Shown here piece after piece: positions 1 to 4,695 of a stretch of DNA of 7,259 nucleotides. Location: positions 1-7,259 of the forward strand of contig CACZPT010000135.1 of NCBI GenBank assembly GCA_902783085.1. Direction: 5' to 3'. The position numbers and the translations under genes were made by a program. The notes under the pieces are model-generated. The model was not told the origin of the DNA. It worked only from the letters and a program-made list of their open reading frames with translations, and ran no database searches. Every line of letters starts with the position of its first letter. Position 1 is the stretch's first letter. Source of the DNA: an uncultured Methanobrevibacter sp. (GTDB taxonomy: Archaea > Methanobacteriota > Methanobacteria > Methanobacteriales > Methanobacteriaceae).

Positions 1-37
1 AAATATCATGAAATAAGTAAAATAAAGATAATAACAA

Positions 38-45
38 CTTATATA
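38..45 (-). promoter_or_regulatory. Possible TATA box for a gene leaving the left edge
   Basis: The minus strand reads TATATAAG here. About 36 bases further on, an ATG (positions 9-7, minus) starts a frame that runs off the window after three codons. The spacing suits a promoter with a leader of about ten bases. The evidence is only the box and the spacing, so this is a weak call. If it is right, the TGAAA repeat array lies upstream of that promoter. Confidence 0.2.
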
Positions 46-106
46 CGATAAATAAAAATCAAATTATCAGTTAAATTTTTTACACCCCCATGTAAATAAG
101 GATTTT

Positions 107-161
107 TGAAAATTAAGTGAAATTTCCATGAAACTTCTATGAAAGTTTTATGAAAATTAAA
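107..161. repeat. Five phased 11-bp repeats with TGAAA core
   Basis: TGAAA begins at 107, 118, 129, 140 and 151, an exact 11-bp period. The units share the loose pattern TGAAANTTNNA; positions 6 to 11 vary. The array lies just past the 3' end of the MATE gene and its poly-A/poly-T terminator tract. The spacing puts each core on the same face of the helix, which would suit cooperative protein binding, but a decayed minisatellite is equally possible. No gene is covered by it. Confidence 0.6.
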
Positions 162-178
162 AAAAGAGTAAAAAAAGA
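159..178 (-). terminator. U-tract terminator of the MATE gene
   Basis: Directly after the MATE stop codon the minus strand reads two T7 runs (A7 at 159-165 and 170-176 on the plus strand). Archaeal RNA polymerase terminates at oligo-U tracts without needing a hairpin, so this is a sufficient intrinsic terminator. A small hairpin further on, TTTACA (79-84) with TGTAAA (91-96) and loop CCCCCA, is the only C-rich spot in this gap and might be a back-up stop. Confidence 0.5.
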
Positions 179-1552
179 TTAGTGTTTAACATTCCATTTG
201 TGGGAATAACTTCTAATATAAACTTTTGCCCAGACATATCCAAAGCTTCCTCCAAGGAAACATCCAAGTAAAACACCAGCATATATTCCAGTAACTCCCC
301 ACCCAAAGATAAAACCTAAAATGTATGCACATACGGATTCTAAAATAAGTGATCTAAGTAAAGTAATTATTAAAGAATTAATCCCTTTACCAATACCCTG
401 AAACATCATTGAAGACATTATACCATGAGGAACAGCAACAACAAATAGTGTTAAAATTGATATTGCCTTTGCAATTTCAGGAGCAAGTTCTACACTAGCT
501 GATGTATATGAAAACAATGCCGCAATCTGAGCTGAGAAAACAAACATGATAATACCTAGTGCAATTGATAAAAGAAAACCTAGCTTTATTGAATAGGAAT
601 GTGCTGTTTTTAGGTTTTCATAATTATGCGCACCAAAAGCCACACCGGATACTGTTAAAACCGCTGTTCCAATACCAATTAACGGAATCATAGCTAGTTG
701 GACAATCCTCATTGATGCAGTATATACTGCTACAGCTGTTGTTCCGGATGCAATTACAAGCATTGCATTAATAGCTATTGCAAGTGCTGAAAATATAATG
801 TTTTCAAGAGTTGAAGGAATTGCAACTTGCAATGTATCAATCATTATTTTCCCTTCATAATGGAAATTTTTAAGTGTTAAATCTAAAAATAAATCCTTTT
901 TACCCCATATCCAATAAGACATTACAATACATGACAATGAAGCAGAAATTACAGTAGCCCATGCAGCACCCGTTATTCCTAAATTCAATACATAAATAAA
1001 TACTGGATCTAGGATTATATTCATTATTGCTGTTACTGCAATTGCATAAGTTGCTCTTTTCATATCTCCTTCAGATCTGAATATTGCAGATGCAACACCA
1101 GAGTAAACAAAAATAATTAGTGCCCCAAATATAATATATCCATAATCCAGTGCATATTGGATTGTATCTCCTGCACCCATAGCTTTTAAAATCGGCACTA
1201 ATAAAACCAACATTAAAATCGTGAATATAACTGATACAATTACACATAAAACAATTGCATGAAGGCCTGCATTATTTGCTTGTTTAAAATTATTCGCTCC
1301 AATAAAACGTGCAATTAATGAATTTGCACCTGCCCCAATACCATTACCCAATCCAACTAATACCATGAATAATGGAGTGATAAATCCAATAGCGGCTAAT
1401 GCATCAGCACCCAGACCTGCAACCCAAATACTATCCGCTATATTATATAACATGATTAAAAGCATTGAAATCATCATTGGAATACTGAGTTTAACAATAG
1501 CTTTTTTAGGATCACCAGTAATCATTTCAATATTTTCGTTTTTATCTACCAT
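179..1552 (-). CDS. MATE family multidrug/Na+ (or H+) antiporter
   Basis: Integral membrane exporter of the multidrug and toxic compound extrusion family (NorM/DinF-like), expected to expel cationic or aromatic compounds in exchange for Na+ or H+. The 457-residue length is normal for the family and the hydrophobicity fits 12 helices as two bundles of six. Family marks include NIADSIWVAGLGADALAAIG in helix 1 to loop (about residues 37-56), FRSEGD (158-163) followed by NIILDP (178-183) and LGITGAAWAT (191-200), all typical of the N-terminal half. The start is preceded by GGGATG about 15 bases upstream, a weak ribosome binding site. It has its own 515-bp leader and promoter region with a foldable element and does not appear co-transcribed with the glycosyltransferase upstream. 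Substrate cannot be told from sequence. Family assignment is secure. Confidence 0.93.
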   Translation of the reverse strand: MVDKNENIEMITGDPKKAIVKLSIPMMISMLLIMLYNIADSIWVAGLGADALAAIGFITPLFMVLVGLGNGIGAGANSLIARFIGANNFKQANNAGLHAIVLCVIVSVIFTILMLVLLVPILKAMGAGDTIQYALDYGYIIFGALIIFVYSGVASAIFRSEGDMKRATYAIAVTAIMNIILDPVFIYVLNLGITGAAWATVISASLSCIVMSYWIWGKKDLFLDLTLKNFHYEGKIMIDTLQVAIPSTLENIIFSALAIAINAMLVIASGTTAVAVYTASMRIVQLAMIPLIGIGTAVLTVSGVAFGAHNYENLKTAHSYSIKLGFLLSIALGIIMFVFSAQIAALFSYTSASVELAPEIAKAISILTLFVVAVPHGIMSSMMFQGIGKGINSLIITLLRSLILESVCAYILGFIFGWGVTGIYAGVLLGCFLGGSFGYVWAKVYIRSYSHKWNVKH

Positions 1553-1585
1553 TTTTTATCTAACATCCCGGTTATTATTAATATT

Positions 1586-1690
1586 GAACTACTCAACTTG
1601 TAGACGTTGAGGATTTATTTCACGGGCCGTATACTCTAATGAGTATAGGATTACCGTGCTATTTCCCTCATCTTGAAGGTTCAGACAAAT
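1586..1690 (-). promoter_or_regulatory. Structured leader RNA of the MATE gene, riboswitch-like
   Basis: The 80 bases at 1601-1680 are about 41% G+C, while the next 80 (1681-1760) are 17.5%; in AT-rich archaea such islands usually mark structured RNA. Perfect pairings are CACGG (1621-1625) with CCGTG (1654-1658), enclosing TATACTC (1630-1636) with GAGTATA (1641-1647) around a 4-base loop. An outer helix TGAGG (1608-1612) with CCTCA (1666-1670) would close the domain. The hairpin CTCAAC (1592-1597) with GTTGAG (1606-1611) uses the same bases as that outer helix, so the two are mutually exclusive, as in a riboswitch expression platform. It ends about 35 bases before the MATE start. I do not recognise a known riboswitch class. 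Strand is inferred from the position ahead of MATE. Confidence 0.45.
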
Positions 1691-1707
1691 TTAATTAATA
1701 TTACTTT

Positions 1708-1737
1708 TTAAACTTACATATCGTTTTAAAAGTTTAA
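1708..1737. repeat. 8-bp inverted repeat in MATE leader
   Basis: TTAAACTT (1708-1715) and AAGTTTAA (1730-1737) are exact inverted copies with a 14-base spacer. They lie between the GC-rich leader element and the possible short ORF. The repeat could be an operator or RNA stem, but its AT composition makes chance a fair alternative. Confidence 0.3.
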
Positions 1738-1760
1738 TTTAACTTTGTCCTTGTTATTTA

Positions 1761-1835
1761 TTATTTTTTAGTTATCTGACCGTTTAAATTCTCAAAAGCA
1801 TTTAATATTAATGCCCAATTGTGCAATTCATTCAT
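1761..1835 (-). CDS. Possible 24-codon leader ORF or regulator remnant
   Basis: An ATG at 1835 opens 24 codons beginning MNELHNWALILNAFENL and ending in a TAA at 1761. The peptide is mixed and helix-like rather than low complexity, with hydrophobic residues at helical spacing. There is no ribosome binding site, but the predicted transcript start from the TATA box at 1873-1880 lies only about 15 bases upstream, so translation on a near-leaderless message is possible. MATE genes are often preceded by MarR-type repressor genes, so it could be the N-terminal stump of one, but no further regulator-like frame follows and I do not recognise the peptide. Weak call: a chance ORF of this size is quite likely. 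Confidence 0.22.
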   Translation of the reverse strand: MNELHNWALILNAFENLNGQITKK

Positions 1836-1854
1836 GACTTAAAAAAAAGTCATG
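1812..1854. repeat. Two inverted repeats near predicted MATE transcript start
   Basis: CATGACTT (1833-1840) and AAGTCATG (1847-1854) form a perfect 8-bp stem with an A6 loop. Next to it lies a 14-bp near-palindrome, TGCCCAATTGTGCA (1812-1825), with one mismatched pair. Both sit at or just after the transcript start expected from the TATA box at 1873-1880, a usual place for an archaeal repressor site. Confidence 0.4.
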
Positions 1855-1872
1855 GTATTCTTGCATTTTTAA

Positions 1873-1896
1873 GATATAAATTAAACAGTAAACTGT
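1873..1896 (-). promoter_or_regulatory. Candidate MATE promoter with overlapping operator
   Basis: On the minus strand TTTATATC (1880-1873) is a good archaeal TATA box. Right upstream, where the B recognition element would be, lies the perfect palindrome ACAGTAAACTGT (1885-1896). A start around 1850 would give a leader of about 300 bases containing the short ORF, the inverted repeats and the GC-rich element. A repressor on the palindrome would block TBP/TFB. Assigned by motif and spacing only. Confidence 0.4.
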
Positions 1897-1986
1897 AAAT
1901 AAAAATAAAATTAACTCCAAAAAAAGGTTAAATAACTGAAAATTATTCATCTTAATCTTGATTAAATCAATATTTATTGAACTAAA

Positions 1987-2026
1987 TTAGACCGAAGCCT
2001 AAAACAGACACTATAAACTTATGTCT
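1987..2026 (-). terminator. Hairpins behind the glycosyltransferase gene
   Basis: The minus strand folds TTAGGC-TTCG-GTCTAA (2002-1987), a 6-bp stem closed by the very stable C(UUCG)G tetraloop. On this strand one pair is G-U, while the plus-strand copy would have an A-C mismatch, which indicates that the RNA is made from the minus strand. Just before it AGACA (2006-2010) pairs with TGTCT (2022-2026). They lie 40 to 80 bases past the glycosyltransferase stop, so they are likely part of its 3' end. The following U-tract is poor. Confidence 0.45.
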
Positions 2027-2067
2027 AGATTAATATTATATCATTTAGCATATATAAATATTTTCCT

Positions 2068-3039
2068 CTATTTTAAAAGAAAATCATCATAATTTTTTGA
2101 TTTTAAGACATTTAAAAAGAAGTTTTTCTTAACTGGACCCAAATTATCTAAAAAATCCTGATAATACGGTGAATCTTTAATTTTTAAATAGTCTTTTCGA
2201 ATTAAATCAAATAAGATTGACTTGCATTTATCTTCAATGAGATTTAATGCAATACGAGGCCCATTTATTTTAAATGCAATTAAATCAAATTTATAATCCT
2301 CATAAAAATCATTTTTAACAAATCGCCTGAATAACTCCTGACCTGCAGGTACAGTATCTAGAAATTTACAGTCAACAGCATGTGTAATTGACCCAACATG
2401 TTTTCTTCTAAAGTACAAATACTTTTTAATAATGGAAATTCTTGAAGCTTTAAGATATAACTCGAAGAAAAAAGGCATATCTTCAAAATAAATTCCTTCT
2501 GGAAATAAAACATTCGAATCTTTTAAAAAAGAAGCGTTATAAATCTTTTGACAAGGGCTAACTGATAAATCAAATAAAAAGTCATGTGTATCCTCAGGTG
2601 AAAAAACCCTATCCTCAAAGCTTTCATCAAAATTACTTAAGTTAAACCAATCATTTTTATTGGTAAAACCGGTTGAATCATCATAGTTTATTGCCTGAAA
2701 AATAGTAATGTCCGTATTTTTACTCGAAGATTGTTCATAAGCAATTTCCAATGCGTCTTGACTATACCAATCATCACCATCAATAAACATTAAATAATCT
2801 CCCTTTGCAATATTAATGGCCTTATTTCTACTTGCTCCGGGTCCAATATTGTCATGAGATATTAAAACGATACGTGGATCATCAAATTCTTTTATAATAT
2901 TTAATGTATTATCACTAGATCCATCATCAACAATAATTAACTCAAAATCGTTGAATGTTTGGTTTAAAACACTTTTAATAGCTTTTTTAATATATTTTTC
3001 TTCATTATAAGCAATCAGTATTACAGAAATTTTCATCAT
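2068..3039 (-). CDS. Family 2 glycosyltransferase (GT-A fold)
   Basis: Transfers a sugar from a nucleotide-sugar donor to a cell-surface glycan, glycolipid or glycoprotein, probably at the inner face of the membrane. The N-terminal GT-A domain is complete: ISVILIAYNEEKYI (residues 4-17), VDDGSSDNT (37-45) for nucleotide binding, and DGDD (87-90) as the metal-binding DXD motif. YFEDMPFF (184-191) supplies the likely catalytic acidic pair, and FRRKHVGSIT (210-219) matches the late motif of this subgroup. The rest (about 230-323) is an accessory, mostly helical region. No transmembrane helix is seen. The first two codons are ATG ATG, so the start may be 3036. It has no ribosome binding site; a TATA-like GATATAAATA (3077-3068, minus) would give a leader of about ten bases. 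It is divergent from the PAP2-like gene with very little space. Acceptor is unknown. Confidence 0.9.
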   Translation of the reverse strand: MMKISVILIAYNEEKYIKKAIKSVLNQTFNDFELIIVDDGSSDNTLNIIKEFDDPRIVLISHDNIGPGASRNKAINIAKGDYLMFIDGDDWYSQDALEIAYEQSSSKNTDITIFQAINYDDSTGFTNKNDWFNLSNFDESFEDRVFSPEDTHDFLFDLSVSPCQKIYNASFLKDSNVLFPEGIYFEDMPFFFELYLKASRISIIKKYLYFRRKHVGSITHAVDCKFLDTVPAGQELFRRFVKNDFYEDYKFDLIAFKINGPRIALNLIEDKCKSILFDLIRKDYLKIKDSPYYQDFLDNLGPVKKNFFLNVLKSKNYDDFLLK

Positions 3040-3047
3040 ATAAAGTA

Positions 3048-3056
3048 TTTATATAA
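3048..3056 (+). promoter_or_regulatory. TATA box between divergent genes
   Basis: TTTATATAA is a textbook archaeal TATA box. It overlaps the first in-frame ATG (3056) of the PAP2-like gene and predicts transcription starting about 25 bases on, near 3075-3080. That is at the second in-frame ATG (3080), so this gene is probably leaderless and starts at 3080. The element is nearly symmetric and may also serve the glycosyltransferase. Confidence 0.55.
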
Positions 3057-3079
3057 TGAAGTATATTATTTATATCATT

Positions 3080-3943
3080 ATGAATTCCAGACAAAAAAAT
3101 GCACATACAGTATCAGTGTTTACAAATCCTCCAATACTTTGTATTCCACTATTTTTAATAATTTCTCTAACATTGTCCTTAAATGATTTATGGAAGTTTC
3201 CTATATTGGAATTAATATCCTTAATTTTTGCATCTGTTCTTCCGATGGCTATCATTTTGTATTGGGCTAAAAAAACGGGTGATGATAGTGATATTTCCAC
3301 AAGAGAAAATCGTTTTACCCCTTTGGTTGTTGGAACTATTTCTTATTTAATCGGATTTGTATTTTCATTAATTTTAAATGTCGATTCTTTTTTATCATTT
3401 CTTCTTTTATGTTATGCAACTAATACATTTATTGTAATGCTTATAACAACTAAATGGAAAATAAGTATTCACACTACTGGTCTAAGCGGACCAGTTTGTG
3501 CATTAATAATGCTTTTAGGACCTGTTGGTGCGCTATTTGGATTAATTTATCCAGTATTAATTTGGTCAAGAGTAACTCTTAAAAAGCATACTATGGCTCA
3601 AGCTATTAGTGGCGGTGTTTTTGGATTTGTTTTTACAGCTCTTGATATGTATCTGTTTATCTTTTTGTTTAATTTGAATATTACAAATATAATTCCAATT
3701 TTTGATGTATTCGGATATATAATGGCAATTATTGCCACACCTATCGTTTTAGGAATATTAACTTATCTCAACAAGAAAAACATGCTTTTATTTTACTTAA
3801 TTGAAATTATATTGTTTTGCTTTTTTGCAGCTGTAATGTCATCATTAGAAATTGTCATTATCTTTCTTTTAACTACTGTTGTTTCAATTTTAATTTCTAA
3901 CTATGCGGGTAAAAGTTTTGAATGGTATGGAATAATAAAATAA
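3080..3943 (+). CDS. PAP2-like multi-pass membrane phosphatase
   Basis: Probable integral membrane enzyme of the type 2 phosphatidic acid phosphatase superfamily, which dephosphorylates lipid phosphates or pyrophosphates such as polyprenyl carriers. Numbered from the chosen start (287 residues), diverged superfamily motifs are seen in order: R75-E-N-R78-F-T-P81, resembling the end of KX6RP; ISIHTTGLSG (128-137), in the place of PSGH, with H131; and SRX5HX3Q (163-174), resembling SRX5HX3D with H170. The usual Asp is Gln (Q174). Eight or nine hydrophobic helices surround these, with three or four after the last motif. The ATG at 3056 is an alternative start (295 residues) but lies inside the TATA box. 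The gene faces away from a glycosyltransferase, which suggests, without proving, a role in lipid-linked glycan metabolism. It might be catalytically altered. Confidence 0.7.
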   Translation: MNSRQKNAHTVSVFTNPPILCIPLFLIISLTLSLNDLWKFPILELISLIFASVLPMAIILYWAKKTGDDSDISTRENRFTPLVVGTISYLIGFVFSLILNVDSFLSFLLLCYATNTFIVMLITTKWKISIHTTGLSGPVCALIMLLGPVGALFGLIYPVLIWSRVTLKKHTMAQAISGGVFGFVFTALDMYLFIFLFNLNITNIIPIFDVFGYIMAIIATPIVLGILTYLNKKNMLLFYLIEIILFCFFAAVMSSLEIVIIFLLTTVVSILISNYAGKSFEWYGIIK

Positions 3944-3952
3944 TCCACCATT

Positions 3953-4300
3953 CTATTTATTTTTAACAATTCTTCCAATGTCGATTTTTTTAGTGTTATA
4001 ATTAATTGATTTTCTTACATCTTTTAGTGATGTTTCTAAAGTTTCTGCAATAGCTTTTCTTAATTCATCATCAAATGGAGCTAAATCGTCACCATAGAAT
4101 TCACATATTTTTGAAATTTTTTCTTCCTCTAAAAAGATTAAATATTCTTTCCAGTCATTTGTTAGATTTTCCAAAAGAATATTGATATGTGTAAATTGTT
4201 TGTTTAAACTGACTGCATCATCGTAAGCTTTTTTTTCTAAACTTGAAAATTCTTTGATTTCACTGTCTGTATAATCTTTTAAAACTTTTCCATCAGCCAT
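3953..4300 (-). CDS. Unrecognised acidic helical protein, 115 residues
   Basis: I do not recognise this family. The 115-residue product has no signal peptide or membrane helix, is rich in Glu, Asp and Lys, and reads as nearly all helix: heptad-like stretches at about 13-66 (IKEFSSLEKKAY, INILLENLTNDW, EYLIFLEEEKISKI) and 77-100 (DDELRKAIAETLETSLKDV), then a basic tail (YNTKKIDIGRIVKNK). This suits a small coiled-coil, oligomerising or partner-binding cytosolic protein. The start is well supported: AGGTGA (4310-4305, minus) lies 4 bases before the ATG, and a TATA box lies about 60 bases upstream. It converges on the PAP2-like gene with only 9 bases between stop codons, so each transcript must end inside the other gene's 3' end. 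A palindrome over its TATA box suggests regulation. Confidence 0.75.
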   Translation of the reverse strand: MADGKVLKDYTDSEIKEFSSLEKKAYDDAVSLNKQFTHINILLENLTNDWKEYLIFLEEEKISKICEFYGDDLAPFDDELRKAIAETLETSLKDVRKSINYNTKKIDIGRIVKNK

Positions 4301-4349
4301 AATCTCACCTTGATAATAATTTTAATTTGCAATAATATTTAATATTTTT

Positions 4350-4367
4350 GTTTGTTTATATACAAAC
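4350..4367 (-). promoter_or_regulatory. Promoter of the 115-residue gene with palindromic operator
   Basis: GTTTG (4350-4354) and CAAAC (4363-4367) are inverted copies that enclose the TATA box, read as GTATATAAAC on the minus strand. The expected transcript start is near 4332, leaving a leader of about 30 bases with the AGGTGA ribosome binding site. A protein bound to the palindrome would compete directly with TBP. A further inverted repeat, TATAAC-TATT-GTTATA, lies at 4405-4420. Confidence 0.45.
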
Positions 4368-4431
4368 ATTCCTAAGATTTAAATATTATTAAAATCTAAA
4401 TAAATATAACTATTGTTATAAATCACACCTA

Positions 4432-4453
4432 ATTTTTAGGTTAACCTAAAAAT
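4432..4453. promoter_or_regulatory. Palindromic operator 1
   Basis: A perfect 22-bp palindrome with core TTTAGGTTAACCTAAA. It lies about 10 to 30 bases upstream of the plus-strand TATA box at 4463-4470, and its core recurs at 4507-4522. The AGGTTA half-site resembles those of DtxR/IdeR-type metal repressors (iron box half TTAGGTTAG), but the two halves are closer together than in bacterial DtxR sites. The regulator is inferred, not shown. Confidence 0.65.
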
Positions 4454-4462
4454 CACCAAAAC

Positions 4463-4470
4463 ATTTATAT
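4463..4470 (+). promoter_or_regulatory. Canonical TATA box with no ORF downstream
   Basis: CCAAAACATTTATATAC carries an A-rich B recognition element and a perfect TTTATATA box in plus orientation. The minus-strand reading lacks an A-rich element upstream, so plus is favoured. The expected start is about 4490-4499. Two copies of the TTTAGGTWAACCTAAA operator flank the promoter, at roughly -62 to -41 and +10 to +30 relative to that start. Confidence 0.5.
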
Positions 4471-4506
4471 ACTAGTTCTTACAACATTATTAAATAGTGA
4501 TGTAAA

Positions 4507-4522
4507 TTTAGGTAAACCTAAA
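4507..4522. promoter_or_regulatory. Palindromic operator 2
   Basis: TTTAGGTAAACCTAAA differs from the core of operator 1 by a single base at the centre. The centres of the two sites are about 72 bp apart, close to seven helical turns, with the TATA box between them. The pairing suggests one regulator bound at both, possibly with looping. Confidence 0.65.
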
Positions 4523-4644
4523 ACACATTACTCAAACATTATTAGTCAAAACTAATATGATCTCCAAAATTAAAAAAAAATATTAAATTAGTTTCTCACA
4601 ATTTTCTAATTTAATAAAGGAATCTTATCTGCCAATAATTTTCC

Positions 4645-4679
4645 AAAAAAAAGTCAAGGTGTTTAAAAAAAAACACCTT
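4645..4679 (-). terminator. Rubrerythrin terminator
   Basis: AAGGTGTTT (4656-4664) and AAACACCTT (4671-4679) form a perfect 9-bp stem. On the minus strand it is followed by a T8 run (A8 at 4645-4652), a classic hairpin and U-tract placed 17 bases past the rubrerythrin stop. On the plus strand the same stem is followed by a looser T-rich run, so it may work in both directions. Confidence 0.7.
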
Positions 4680-4695
4680 ATTATCTCTTATTTTA

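Larger units (their letters stand above)
4494..4690 (+). ncRNA. Candidate metal-regulated small RNA
   Basis: The stretch has a strong regulated plus promoter at its start but no reading frame longer than 9 codons. Its transcript would fold into successive hairpins: TTTAGGT/ACCTAAA (4507-4522), TATTAGT/ACTAATA (4540-4557, CAAA loop), an exact 11-bp stem TATTAAATTAG/CTAATTTAATA (4581-4591 with 4606-4616), and the 9-bp terminator stem at 4656-4679 followed by a T-rich run. It would end just before the rubrerythrin stop, transcribed toward that gene. The existence of the RNA is inferred from promoter and structure; the stems might instead belong to the 3' region of rubrerythrin. Confidence 0.27.

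Noticed and set aside
1365..1610. Plus-strand frame of 81 codons opposite the MATE start
   Set aside because: It lies antisense to the conserved MATE N-terminus, has no family resemblance and no ribosome binding site; an overlap shadow.
1589..1690. Open minus-strand frame of about 34 codons through the GC-rich leader (reads ...STVILYSLEYTAREINPQRL...)
   Set aside because: It has no start codon after the upstream TAA, and the stretch is better explained by its base pairing. Openness follows from higher G+C.
1586..1690. tRNA, hammerhead, FMN, fluoride or guanidine riboswitch identity for the leader
   Set aside because: No cloverleaf, and the core consensus sequences I know for these RNAs are not present in order; left as unclassified.
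3070..3300. Minus-strand frame of 76 codons inside the PAP2-like gene
   Set aside because: Antisense to a gene with clear membrane helices and motifs; no homology seen.
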